From Endomychus coccineus (taxonomy: Eukaryota > Arthropoda > Insecta > Coleoptera > Endomychidae), in the NCBI GenBank assembly GCA_958510875.1, contig OY294069.1, positions 1,116,001 through 1,180,000 on the forward strand: 64,000 bases of DNA, given 5' to 3'. Position 1 is the stretch's first letter; every line of letters begins with the position of its first letter. The notes beneath the pieces were generated by a model. It did not search any database, was not told where the DNA came from, and saw only the letters and a list, made by a program, of their open reading frames with translations. Both the position numbers and the translations under genes were made by a program. Shown piece after piece: positions 1 through 10,842 of the stretch.

Positions 1-1590
1 AGGTAATATAGTCATTGCTGCTGACCGGAATAATTATATCAATAAAACATTAGATTTCCTAAAGTCAGGGAGTTTTAAATTATTGAAAAAAGACCCAACC
101 AATTCATATCAAATTAACATTAAAAATTGTATCAAGGAATGCTCTACAATTTTTGAAAAGAAAGATTTATTTAATTAACCATTATGAACCCTAATGCGCC
201 AAAATTATATTCGTTAGTAAAATTACATAAAATAGATTTTCCCATAAGACCTGTGATCAGTTACTACGACACTCTGTCTACGAAATTTATCAAAAAAAAT
301 TTTTACAAATCTTGAAAGAACATTCTAAATTTGAACTGAAATTTGGCATAAAAAATTCTAACGATCTTGTCAACAGAATTAAAGCTTTTAACTTACCACT
401 CAATAGTAAATTTATATCGTTTGATGTCACAAACCTCTTTCCTAGTATACCTCCGGGGAAAAATTACTGATAATCCAAAGAATCTTGGAAAAAAACCATA
501 CAAATATTGTTATAATACAAGAAATATTACGCACTGTCGAATTATGTCTTTCTCTGAATTATTTTCAATTCAATAACTATGTGTATACTACTCAAGAAGG
601 ATTAGCAATGGGAAACCCATTAAATCCTCATCTGGCCGAAATATTTATGAATGAATTAGAATTGGAAATCCACAAAAACCCTTTTATTATAAGATTCATT
701 TATTGGCATCGGTATGTTGACGATACATTAACATGCATTAATAGAACAGAAAGACAATTAGATTCTTTCATTTAACATTTAAATAATCCACACCCCAAAA
801 TTAAATTCACGGTTGAAGTAGAAGTCAATCAAACTATTATTTTTTTGGACTTAATAACTAAATTAAATAGTAAAAATTCCTTTTCAATATATCATAAGTC
901 TTCACATACGGACATTATTATCCACAAACATTCAAACCACCCCCTACAACATAAAAAGGCTGCTCTTCAAATCATGTTACATAGACTTGTTAGCATCTCC
1001 ATGTCAGAATTAAATTATGATAAGGACTTTTCAATTATAAACCAGTTAGCAACTAATAACAAAAAATTGTGATTGGTTTACTTAAGAAAAAAATTTATAA
1101 TGAAGTAATGAAGTTAGTTTATCCTAGTACAGTGAAGACTCATAATTATAGATCAATAATGTATGTGGTTAAACTTTCTTATAATGTATGCAATTTACTT
1201 AAAAAACATAATGTTACCACATCTTTTAAAACAAATAATAAGGTAGGCAAGTATATTAAAAACAACAAAGTTAAGAATAAAAAAGATCAAGAATGAGGAG
1301 TATACAAGGTAGAGTGTGAATATTGTGATAAATTCTATATAGGTCAGACAGGAAGGTCTTTCAAAACTAGAATTAAAGAACGTTTTAATTTAAACAAAGA
1401 AGATTCAAAAGTTGTAAACCATATTAAAGAAACAGATCATCATTTCAAAGATGAGTTTGAGATTCTCCATAAATCAGTTAAGTATTAAACAACTTAGAGA
1501 AAATTGAAATTAATAAGTTTAAAAATACAGGAAACCTTTTAAATGAGAAGAACCAATTCTCCATTATTAAAGTTATTTGTAAGTAACTGT
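1..1590 (+). pseudogene. Penelope-like element remnant (reverse transcriptase and GIY-YIG endonuclease)
   Basis: Decayed coding region of a Penelope-like retroelement. The left edge encodes the conserved N-terminal PLE stretch (GNIVIAADRNNYINK). Around 590-730 the frame reads GLAMGNPLNPHLAEIFM and then RYVDD, the RT catalytic motif. 1303-1490 encodes a GIY-YIG type end (GVYKVECEYCDKFYIGQTGR). The frames are broken by several stops and shifts (for example the stops after 576, 775 and 1072), so no protein can be made. The element runs off the left edge. The family copies itself by RT and nicks its target with the GIY-YIG nuclease. Family call secure; exact boundaries not. Confidence 0.9.
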
Positions 1591-1760
1591 CATCCTACTG
1601 TACACGTACCTCACTCATCCCCTCCTTCTTAATCTTAATTTTAATATTTAAGGAATAAACCATAGTTTGATAAAGCCCCCGTGTTGTGAAACGTGTCATC
1701 TTTTGTTTAATAAAAATGAAATTGTGAATATATTTATTACAAGCGTATTTTTTATTAATA
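1590..1760 (+). repeat. PLE 3' tail with degenerate hammerhead-like motif
   Basis: Non-coding tail following the GIY-YIG remnant. The same tail recurs as both arms of the palindrome at 8376-8908, which marks it as the terminal repeat of this PLE family. 1667-1692 reads TTGATAA, an imperfect hairpin, then GAAAC, resembling a hammerhead core with C3/G8 changed to U/A. Stem I is not clearly formed here, so it is probably inactive. Confidence 0.6.
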
Positions 1761-2940
1761 TTATCTTTTAATTCAAACCGTTCTTCTGTCTATGCAAGCA
1801 CTTAAATCATAGGCAATTGTTGTGTAACATCTCTGGTATTTTGCGCTTATATTTTTAAGGTTTTCTTGCTTTTAACACAATTTGATGGGCTATTTGGTAA
1901 AGGTTTACCCTAACAAACTCATAAAAATACTCGTTATTATGTTTTAATTATTGTTTCATCCTCCTAAATGTAATCAACTTAAATTGAGATAGATAATCGT
2001 TCACGTTCTCATCATAATGTTTCTTACGTAAAAAAATGCTACACCCTGTTAACGAAATGACGTCGTAGTTAGTAATTTCGTCAAATCCATTCATTTGAAC
2101 ATTTTCCATGCTATATTCTTCAAACCGTTTTAACAGTATTGTCAACAATTTCCAAAGTTGCCGGATAAATCATTTGATTTAACTTGATATAAATTTTGAT
2201 AGAATGAAGCTTGAGCAGTACAGAAGCAGTTCTTTTCAGAACTGCGAGAATAGAATCTTCAACAATATTTATTAAGCTATCGTCGCGCCACCATGCGTTT
2301 GGAGGGATATTTGAAATGCGGCTCTTTTATACCTTTTAACATTTATATTAATTTTTTGTTTGGACAGTTTTGATAATGTTCCTACTTTTCTTGCAAATGT
2401 AAAATTGTACTATTAAAGAGTTTAATATGTGGTCACGAATGTCGGTTGGATTAACGTTTCCCTTAGATTAAACACTAGCTTCTACCCTACGTTGATTATT
2501 TGACCCATCCCTTCCATGCAAGTTTGGCCCTCTGTTTCTCTAGTCTTCTCGATAGATATGATACACATTCGAATTAATTTTAGGTTAGTAAGATTCAAAA
2601 AAATTGTAAACCTACTATGCTACTATGACGTCATTTCTTATTGTGAACAGGCTACAGTTGAATTGCGTGTCATAGGAGCTGCCGTTCCGCCATGCATGTA
2701 ACTGGCGGGAAGCGTCGCTTTTTATCCGTGCTCAAGTAATTTTGAAATCAAGATTGCCCAAAAATCATTTTCTGCGGAAAATCCTATTGAGATTAATAAC
2801 AGTTACTTTCACGCTGCACTTATTATGTCAATTGCTTGGTGAACGGCGTAAAATTAAATGCAAATCATGAAGTTTGATGTATTTTTCTACTTCTACAATC
2901 AATGAATGTCGAGAAATTTGAACTGTTTCAATTTTTACAG
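1760..2940. other. Non-coding, presumed intron of the MICU1 gene
   Basis: AT-rich DNA upstream of the first visible MICU1 exon. I see no exon matching the preceding part of MICU1 and no intact transposon. The short minus-strand open frame near 1948-2148 has no recognisable motif. Confidence 0.4.
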
Positions 2941-5900
2941 GTCTGGGATTAGATCAGTATCGACGTTACGATCCAAAAGTAAGTATTTCCTCCAATCACA
3001 TTGTCTATTTCTTCTGTGTACTTACTTCTGTTCGTAACTCTGTGTAAATATTCTTGTTTAAATATGTTACTTACCACATTACTGTAAGAAATACTGTACT
3101 TATGATTCCTTGTATTGAATGAACCTGTATTTTTCAGCACAGTTTTCAGGTAATCAACATTTTATATTTGCACCTTTCTTCTATCTCTTCCTCTCACACG
3201 GAGTTCATCCGTTCGTTCTTTTTGCATGCGTTTCATGTACAATAAACTAGTCAACAATTGAAATAGGTCAATTCCGACAGTAAGGAAATTATATCAAGGC
3301 AGAAACCTAGCGATTTCAATATGATATTGGATTTAAACGTGAAATTAGATTACACCTAATTGATATTTGTTATTTTTCAATCAATATGAAGCAAATTGTT
3401 CTAGTAATAAAGTAATGGAACTTGAAGGTTTACAATTTTCCGAAATATAATGTAAGATGAATTAATTGTATAGTTTTCTATATTTTTACTATAATAACTG
3501 ACCTAGTACCTAGAAATTTCAATTGTTTCCTATTGTATACTTTGACTGCATGTACTCTTTCGATTCTTTTATTTTCAATTATATTCGGCTAAATACTGTT
3601 TCAAGTATCACCCAGCATTTATTCTGTAGATTGTTTTTTAATCGTACCCAGAATAAAAAGCAAAAAAAAATCAGTTTATAGAAATGTTGAAGGTGTAATA
3701 TTGCGAGGGAAGCGGCAAACCTGAAATAGATTCGCAATTAATTTTTATTTTTTCAACATAATCCCCCCGACATCAATGTACGTATTACATCGTTCCAGCA
3801 ACAATTCAGCGATCCTGAAAAAATATTCCTTTGGTTTGTATTCAAAATGTGCCCTAAACTGAATCTTTCTCCTCTTCGCCATTACTGCAATGGTGTTCCC
3901 GAAGGTTCTTGGTCCAATAAAGTTGATAGTTACTGGAAGCCATATCTGGACTATACATGATAATAACTGTGGGGGGTCTTAAACCCCCTGCCTTCCCATC
4001 CGCAGACTTAAGACATGTCACGTAGTGCCCTCTCCTACTTTCAACAGCACGTCAACTGCCGGGCAGAGACCAACGCCTTAATTGGAGAAGAGACGGTCTT
4101 TTGAACCATCTGGGCCCCTCTCCCCCTGCCTATACTCGTATAGTGTTAAAACAGCTTCCGTTTGACGAATATCCGTCGGCATCATATCATCGGCCTACCA
4201 CATATCATTGCCCTGACCGCGAAACCATTACCCAGAAACCTGGGATAGGAAGCACAGAAACCGGACTTTAGGAGTAAAACCATGTGGTGCAGCATTTACC
4301 CACGCAGAGGCAGCTGTTTTTTCGCCCTCACCGTGGAAGGACTACTTAAGGTGGACCCAGTACGGGCACTGCTTGCTAGACTATATTATTGCCCCTTCTG
4401 AGCTATAGCCAACTTCACCTCCTCGTGTTACAAGTTTTACCAGGAACGTTTGACGAGTAACCGTTCGGCTTCGTTCAAATAGTCTACCGCATATGTTTAC
4501 CAAGCTCGTAAATCCATTTCGGCCAGAGTTCTGGGATAAAAAAGCACGATATCATGGTTTTAGTGGTGAAATGTATGTGGTGCACACGATCTTTTGTGTT
4601 AGTTTCGCCCTAAGGGGGGTGGGTTACTTATCTCGAGACCAGCAAAAAGTACGTTGCTTGCTGAAGCTACTCCCGGAGTCATCCGGACGATGTAGTTGTC
4701 ACTCGAGATCTGGACTATACAGAGGCTGGTCGATCAGTTTAAAACCACAGCCCCGAATTGCGGCTTGCGTAATTCCAGCAGTATTAATGGCTGCCTGATG
4801 TGCCCCGAAAGATCTTAGCCATCACTTTTTTTTTTTGCGACTGACACCCTAATCTTTCTTGGTGGGTCATTTTGCCTCCATTCCATCGACTCCATTTTGG
4901 ATAAAGTCTTTCAAACGTCCACATGGTTTTCTCCGCACAGCTCCAAAAAGGACCGAGCACGTGAAACACGACGCTGACGCTGATTTGCTGTGCTTTTTGG
5001 GAACCCACCTTGTCCAGATTTCTGTGGATGACGAATGCTTATGAAGAACCGACAATTGTATCATTGCTTTCATCCTTCAAGCGTCGATCTCCTAATACGA
5101 AACGCTCAACAAGGCCAATTTTGTTGTATGTGACCACTTAAACCGTCCTTCCTGTTGTACCGTCGTCTTGCGAAGATTCCTGTCCCATTCTTTTTTCCCG
5201 TACACCCCATCTAGCTGATCTTTGATGTTTTGACTAGAAAGACCTTCTCCAGTAAGAAATTTGATCACGACTCGATACTGCAATTTTTTGTAGGCAACAG
5301 TAAACTCAATATTGTAAGATTATAATGATGTTCATATCACTTTGATTTGTAACTTCCTTTACTAGAGTTTAGATGTTTTACGCCATCTTCAGACGGTATT
5401 TATAATGAATACTATCATAGTAGTATTTAATTTTATATTTTGGTGAACATTTCTGTCCCATCACAATACTCGTCATATAATGATTCAGTTTCAAAGGTTT
5501 CATCAACTTACAAGTTGAATCTGGATTAAATTAACTCTGATATACTGGTTGTGCCACATAAAGCTGAATTTAAATTGTGTTTATTTATTTTTACCTCAAA
5601 CGTTCAAATAACGGCTGGAACGAGTTTAATGTAGTTTCCTACTTTGTCTATGTTCCTAGACATGTTGTGAAATATACGTGGTCAACAATATCCCCGCATT
5701 TTTGTAATGTAGTTCATATGTCCCTCTGTTAAGAATGAGTAGTAGTGTTTAGAGATGTTCTGCCAGTGTAATATATAATCCAATTCACGGATTTACGGTC
5801 TAAATGTAACAGTTAGTTCCCCAAAACTTATCTGAAAAGTTGAATGCGTTATCATTATAAAGTAACAACAATTTGTGAAGTTCGTTCCAAGATCTACCGT

Positions 5901-8900
5901 TGCCAGCCATAAACTCTTGAGGGCGCCAGCTGTAATAAAATCCGGTATTGCAAGAATTTTAAAACAAGTGAAAGATGTGTCTAAAGATCGTTCTACAGTT
6001 CGCAATTCTTGTTTGCAATACGCAATACAATACGACTAGGATACCGGACCCACTCAGTAGACTCGGGTTCGTTTCCCAGAAACGCAAAATTTGTTTTTGT
6101 ACATTTTCTCAATAACATTATTAATTTGAATATTTGTTAGATGTATAAAGATAATGAAAGAAATAATTTACTTCATTATTTTTAAATGCGAAGGGAATCT
6201 TATAGAACGTGAAACAATTATACAAATATCAGTAACCAAATCAAATCATTCGCGAAAATTAACTTAGCCAGCCGCGCACACTATTTATCTATTCTTCAAG
6301 CAGCAGCAACACATTTCTAGTTTCACATTCTTTAAATACTCTTTGCATTTAAAAATAATGAAGTAAATTATTTCTTTCATTATCTTTATAAATCTAAATA
6401 AAATTCAAATTAATGTTATTGAGAAAATGTAGAAAAAAAAATTTTCATCGGTGGGAATCGAACCCGAGTCTGCCGAGTCGGGTCCGGTATTCTAGCCCCT
6501 AGACCACACCGCCTTCGTTTATAAACTGTTAAAGAACGATGTGAATTTGAGTTTTGAAACTGGTGCCGATAAGAGTTTATTGCAGTGAATAGGTCGACGG
6601 TAGATCTCAGAATGAACTTCAAATATCAATTGTGTCGATCAAAATTACTTAACTAGGGCGCATTCAAAGAATTGAATAGCAATTATTTGAATACTTCTAA
6701 TTGAAATGACAAAAGTGACGTTTATAATTATAAACGAAGCGGTCAATTTCGAGATAACTTGTATATAAAACGCATGCTATTATCTCTGTATAATATTATT
6801 CAAATAACAATATATTATATTATTTCATTGTTGACCCGTGATGGTGAATTATATAACACACTGAGCCTATAAACTCTAAGCGAAACGCCAGTATTACGTT
6901 TCTTTTGTTTAGAACGTGCAACAGAAATTGGAACTCACTCTAGACCATGATAGCATATTCTACAGACTGGGCAGTTCCGGCCTTATCACCTTTTCCGATT
7001 ATATATTCCTGTTGACGGTGTTGTCGAGTGAGTTTTCAAAATGCCGATATTCAATCAGGACCGTATAAGAATTAATGTGTTTCAGCTTCTCGTCGTCATT
7101 TCGAGATTGCGTTCCGTATGTTCGATCTGAACGGGGACGGTGACGTCGATTGCGAAGAATTCGAGAAAGTGGCCACGCTTATCAGACACCAAACCAGCAT
7201 CGGATCTAGACATAGAGATCACGCTAACACCGGGAATACGTTCAAGGTAATAGGAGGCGGGATAATCACAATTTTACACTTGGTTATGCCGTATTGGAAT
7301 ATTTAGAAATCATTTTTTGTATTCCATTAATTTCGTTTCCTCTTATGCTGCGTATCTGTTACATGATTGAATTTAATTTATTACTAAGCGTGATTCCAGC
7401 TATATATCTCACTTTTCTCAAAATCCTCAACCCGGGTAGGGGAGATTGGAGTAACGAAACTCTCACCTTACTGCCACCAGACGAGCTCGTACGGTTCACA
7501 GGCGGGTCCAAGGTATCCAATGTATGTCATATTTAATGTTTATTTTAAACCACACAGAAATTGTATGTATAACATGTGGTCGAAAAATATGATATGTCTT
7601 AACGTGTAAGGCATAGCGAAAATTCTACTTTCGTGATAGTGTAGGTCATCAACGTTTTGTCTATCAGTAGTAGGTTTTTTTTTGCTTATTTTGATAATTT
7701 CAGGGGGTGAATTCCGCTCTCACTACTTATTTCTTCGGTCCGAATCTGAAGCAGAAACTGACCATCGAGAAATTTCTGGATTTCCAAGAGAAACTGCAAA
7801 GGGAAATTCTAAGTTTGGAATTTCAGAGAAAGACTCCCGACGAAAACGGTAACATTAGCGAGGCGGACTTTACCGAATTATTGTTGGCGTACGCCGGATA
7901 TCCGCAGAAGAAGAAGCTGAGGATGTTGAAGAGAGTGAAAAAGACGTAAGTTCGTGAAATACATTTTCAAATGATATCGACGTTCCGCAAACTTTCGGTT
8001 AATTTTTATTTCATATTTCGTAGATTTAATTAACCTTGTTTAATTTTCCCATTTTCAATGATACTCGTTATAGGTTTCGAGATCACGGCAAGGGCATTTC
8101 CAGGGAAGACTACCTCAACTTTTTCCATTTCCTGAACAATATAAACGACGTTGACGTAGCTTTGACGTTTTACCACATTGCCGGCGCTTCCATAGATCAG
8201 GCGACTCTGAAACACGTAGCGAAGACGGTGGCTCATGTAGACCTGAGCGATCACGTTATACAAGTTGTATTCACTATTTTCGACGAAAATCGTAAGTTGA
8301 AATTTGGAAAAATGTTAGAGAATGATGTGTGAAGTCTGTTACACCGTTTTAATAAAAAATACACTCGTAAAAAATGTTCAAAAACTTCGTTTTTATTAAA
8401 CAAAACGTGACATGTCTCACCACACGGTGTCTTTCTCAACAATGGTTTTACAAACTATGGTTCATTCCTTAAATATTGAAATTAAAGAAGGAGGGGATGA
8501 GTGAGGTATGTATATAGTAGGATAAGAGTTACTTACAAATAAATGTAATAATGGAGAATTGGTTAAGTCTTTCTGATCATTGAAAAGGATTCCTGTATTT
8601 TTAAACTTATTACTTATTTTATTATTTAAATTTATTTAGTTGTTTAATACTTCGAGAAAATTGAAATTAATAAGTTTAAAAATACAGGAAACCTTATAAA
8701 TGATCAGAAAGACTACCAATTCTCCATTATTAAATTTATTTCTAAGTAACTCTTATCCTACTATACACATACCTCACTCATGCCCTCCTTCTTAATCTTA
8801 ATGTTAATATTTAAGGAATAAACCATAGTTTGTAAAACCATTGTTTGATAAGGCCACCGTGTGGTGAAACATGTCACGTTTTGTTTAATAAAATCAAAGT

Positions 8901-9197
8901 TTTTGAAAATTTATTACAAATGTATTTTTTATCAAAACTATAGATACGAATTTACGACAAGTAAGCACCAAAACCATCCAAAATGATTGAAAGCTTCCAA
9001 ATGATCATTAGGTTTAAATAACTATTTTTATTTCACTTACAGTGGATGGGCAATTGAGCAATAAAGAGTTCATATCTGTGATGAAGAATCGTCTACTGAG
9101 AGGATTGGAAAAACCAAAAGACACAGGATTTGTGAAACTAATGCAATCCATAGTAAAATGTGCTAAAGATACCAAACCAGCCCTTTTAGACTTGTAA
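2941..9197 (+). CDS. MICU1: MICU1, mitochondrial calcium uptake protein 1 (3' part, 7 exons)
   Basis: EF-hand regulator of the mitochondrial calcium uniporter in the intermembrane space; it gates MCU by sensing calcium. Exons I can place: 2941-2978, 6913-7027, 7086-7246, 7704-7945, 8074-8291, 9043-9197 (TAA at 9195), plus an optional 3138-3149. All have AG/GT borders and matching phases. Key stretches: [29 protein letters not shown]; first EF loop [49 protein letters not shown]; second EF loop split by an intron, [12 protein letters not shown]; end [10 protein letters not shown]...ALLDL. Both EF loops keep acidic positions 1 and 12. The N-terminal exons (targeting signal, polybasic region) lie to the left of the window. 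Introns carry mariner, SINE-like and PLE insertions. Match to insect and vertebrate MICU1 is unmistakable; exon ends are inferred by eye. Confidence 0.95.
3138..3149 (+). other. MICU1: Candidate 12-nt MICU1 microexon (HSFQ)
   Basis: Between the GLGLDQ exon and the next one, a pyrimidine-rich acceptor (tatttttcag) is followed by exactly 12 nt, CACAGTTTTCAG, and then gtaatc. In phase 0 this adds HSFQ. Vertebrate MICU1.1 carries a 12-nt microexon (EFWQ) in, as far as I recall, the same part of the protein. Seen: splice signals, length, phase. Inferred: that it is used. Confidence 0.45.
3690..5290 (-). pseudogene. Mariner transposase remnant, split by a later insertion
   Basis: Minus-strand mariner-like coding remnants in a MICU1 intron. 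The N-terminal part (5283 down to about 5092) reads [21 protein letters not shown] middle part at about 5070-4800 reads WTRWVPKK. The C-terminal part (about 3940 down to 3750) reads [20 protein letters not shown] and ends MLKK stop, like the end of mariner transposases. The N- and C-terminal pieces are separated by the 750-bp insertion at 3958-4707. Frameshifts and stops make it dead. Confidence 0.6.
3944..4721. mobile_element. 750-bp insertion with 14-bp target duplication inside the mariner
   Basis: ATCTGGACTATACA occurs at 3944-3957 and again at 4708-4721, bounding 3958-4707. The insert is more GC-rich than its surroundings. At its left edge it has a short hairpin (ggggggtcttaaacccccc-like) and TGATAATAA. 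A 14-bp duplication and a TTATTA-like tail on the minus strand fit a 5'-truncated LINE or SINE-like insert read on the minus strand. I recognise no protein motif in it. Confidence 0.6.
6025..6216 (+). repeat. tRNA-derived SINE-like copy (left arm)
   Basis: 6037-6080 resembles the back half of a tRNA (ACTAGGATACCGGACCC then ACTCGGGTTCGTTTCCC, a B-box-like stretch). A body and tail follow that recur in inverted orientation at 6322-6515. The 5' part of the tRNA-like head (A box) is missing here. Confidence 0.6.
6322..6515 (-). repeat. tRNA-derived SINE-like copy (right arm)
   Basis: On the minus strand from 6515: GGTCTAGGGGCTAGAATACC (A-box-like) and GGGTTCGATTCCC (B box), as in tRNA-Glu-like or Asp-like heads, then a 110-bp AT-rich body. 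No full cloverleaf with a closed acceptor stem forms, so this is a tRNA-derived repeat or tRNA pseudogene, not a working tRNA. It faces the copy at 6025-6216. Confidence 0.65.
7432..7512 (+). other. MICU1: Possible extra coding exon in a MICU1 intron
   Basis: 7432-7512 reads [20 protein letters not shown] and continues RFTGGSK up to a gtatcc donor. Codon use is exon-like and GC is higher than in the flanks. It lies between the exons ending TFK and starting GVNSAL, both phase 0. The plain AG at 7438-7439 would shift the frame. A start at 7432 (after AC at 7430-7431) keeps phase 0 but needs an AC acceptor. TCCTCAAC at 7424-7431 also resembles a U12 branch site. Use as an exon is unproven. Confidence 0.35.
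8376..8908. repeat. Palindromic pair of PLE terminal repeats in a MICU1 intron
   Basis: Two copies of the PLE 3' tail (as at 1500-1760) face each other, minus on the left and plus on the right, meeting near 8640. Shared landmarks are ATTTAAGGAATAAACCATAG on the plus arm and its complement at about 8454-8473. Both arms contain a hammerhead-like core; the + copy is at 8845-8875 (TTGATAA, GCCAC/GTGGT hairpin, GAAACATGTC). This is the inverted arrangement often seen for Penelope-like ends. Confidence 0.75.
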
Positions 9198-9590
9198 AAT
9201 ATACTTACTATAATATTATTTATATCAATATTGTTCCTAAGAATTGTTATAATTATTAATTTCCTTCATTAAATATAATTAATTGGAATGTTTTATTGAG
9301 TTTGAAATTCAAGCGTTCAAGTAAGTGCAATACAATAGAACGTACGGCAAGTTTGGCAAATTTTCTGTTCTTGCATGAAAAGAATTTAATAGCAAGACAT
9401 AATTTCGATGGATTACGTCAAATTTTCAAAAATCAAAGCATTATGACGCAACAGCTTCGTTATAAAGCTACAAAAAAAATTAATTTCACGTTCAGATTGT
9501 ACTATATCTATTTGAGTAGTTCATATGACGCTCTACAGAGGGTGTATCGCATAGCTTGAAGTTACAATACCCATACTTTGCTTTTGTTTC
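9198..9590. other. MICU1 3' flank
   Basis: AT-rich sequence after the MICU1 stop, with ATTAAA near 9268 as a plausible polyadenylation signal. An 87-codon open frame at 9296-9559 shows no recognisable motif and I do not call it a gene. Confidence 0.4.
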
Positions 9591-9599
9591 AGTCTGAGC

Positions 9600-9627
9600 C
9601 ATAGAGATCATATAGTAGATCTCTATG
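9600..9627. mobile_element. 28-bp minimal CATAGAG element with perfect 8-bp target duplication
   Basis: The sequence is CATAGAGATCATATAG, then TAGATCTCTATG: two terminal repeats almost back to back. It is flanked by GTCTGAGC at 9592-9599 and 9628-9635. The ends are identical to those of the 327-bp element at 11359-11685. It appears to be an insertion that has lost its whole interior. Confidence 0.7.
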
Positions 9628-9655
9628 GTCTGAGCATAGTTTTGTTGATCACACC

Positions 9656-9698
9656 CATAGATAACTGTACTACCGTACCGGTAGTATAGTTATCTATG
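9656..9698. mobile_element. 43-bp CATAGA palindrome, likely related mini-element
   Basis: CATAGATAACT...AGTTATCTATG is nearly a perfect palindrome. Flanks are ATCACACC (9648-9655) and ATTCCACC (9699-9706), 6 of 8 matching, so this is a possible but decayed target duplication. A weaker CATAGA...TCTATG pair follows at 9728-9756. Confidence 0.45.
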
Positions 9699-9888
9699 AT
9701 TCCACCTTTGAAATTGTTACGTTTCACCATAGATTTAAGTATATCAACCGTCTATGGTTGTCGATTCGGTTCGGTGTTTTATGATTTGATGTCTGAAAAA
9801 GAAAAACGTCATAGTAGCATAGTACAAACACAACAAAGGAAATTTGACTCATTATTATAATCTAAAATGTGAAGGACCATAATATAAG

Positions 9889-10842
9889 ATGACACAAATT
9901 TTAGGTAAGCCGATCGAATATAAGGTACTCAGTTGTCGAACAGTTATCCTTTTAGGGCATGACAAACGAAATTTAGTTTTCGAAATAATCTCCGCAAGAA
10001 TTCACGACGAATCCGACGAGAGGAAACATGTAGTTTATAATTTACAAGTAAGGCATCTGTCCGGTAACGACGACTTGACCCCGTCTATAATCGAGAGAAG
10101 GTACACGAGTTTTCTGAACCTGTACAATGGATTGAAGAAAGAATACCCCGATTTGATGGCGACAGTCGGTTTTCCAAAGAAAGTTTTTATGGGAAATTTC
10201 AACAATGAACTTATATCTGTTAGGAGTACAGGATTCGAATCACTTCTAAAACATATCGCAACTGAAAGCAAATTACGTACCTCAAATTCTCTGGTCAGCT
10301 TTTTACAAGAACCTGAATTAATTAAGGCTAGAGAATATATTACTGTCAAAGATTACGCCTCGGCACTGCCTCTACTAGAAAATATTTTTATACTATCAAA
10401 TAAGGTAAATTTGCTTCATAATACTATTGTAAACCAATTGTATTGTTAGATGAGAATTAAATGCTGGATGTAGTAGGTTTTTTATCCCTTCCCCTTGCAA
10501 TGCAAGTTTTAGTAATAATTAATTTGCTTGCAGGTTTTTACAGACCGCTCAGTGGCCGTTCTTCTTGCCCTGTGTCGGCTATTGGGATGTATGGTGTTAG
10601 TTCCTGAAGTGCCAAATTCAAAGAAATGGGTAGATTTGACTCTGCACAGGTTCGACGGTGTTAGCGATAGTGATCTACTGGTTTTGTATGTACCGCTAAT
10701 TCAAACCTGTATTAGATTAGGTCATCACAGTGAAGATTTGGAAAGAAAATTAGCTAATTTTGATCGGCTGGGCATGAATATGAATAAAACTTGCCTGCTG
10801 AGTGCAGTAGAAAATGTAGAAAAAAAATTTCTTGCAATATGA
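9889..10842 (+). CDS. Sorting nexin of the SNX20/SNX21 type (PX domain), two exons
   Basis: Phosphoinositide-binding sorting nexin expected on endosomal membranes. Exons are 9889-10404 and 10534-10842; the intron has gtaaat/gcag borders and phase 0. The protein is 274 aa. The PX domain spans residues about 28-145, with the phosphoinositide-binding ERRYTSF at 69-75, GFPKK at 94-98 and a downstream arginine at 112. The rest is the helical, TPR-like PXB part characteristic of SNX20/21 (EYITVKDYASALPLLENIF, then ALCRLLGC, IQTCIRLG). Human members are somewhat longer at the N terminus; the start ATG here follows a non-coding leader with upstream stops. Two mini-transposons sit 190-290 bp upstream, in likely promoter DNA. 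Whether it is the SNX20 or SNX21 orthologue cannot be told; insects usually have one. Confidence 0.9.

Noticed and set aside
1948..2148. 66-codon minus-strand frame upstream of MICU1
   Set aside because: No motif, no splice logic, AT-rich background length.
5370..5400. Minus-strand CTGAAGATGGCG...AAAACATC as a hammerhead
   Set aside because: Stem II cannot close and the second box is altered; at most a relic.
6416..6622. Open frame across the right SINE-like copy
   Set aside because: Runs through a tRNA-derived repeat; an artefact of its lack of stops.
9296..9559. 87-codon frame after MICU1
   Set aside because: Lies in the presumed 3' flank, no family resemblance, codon use like non-coding DNA.
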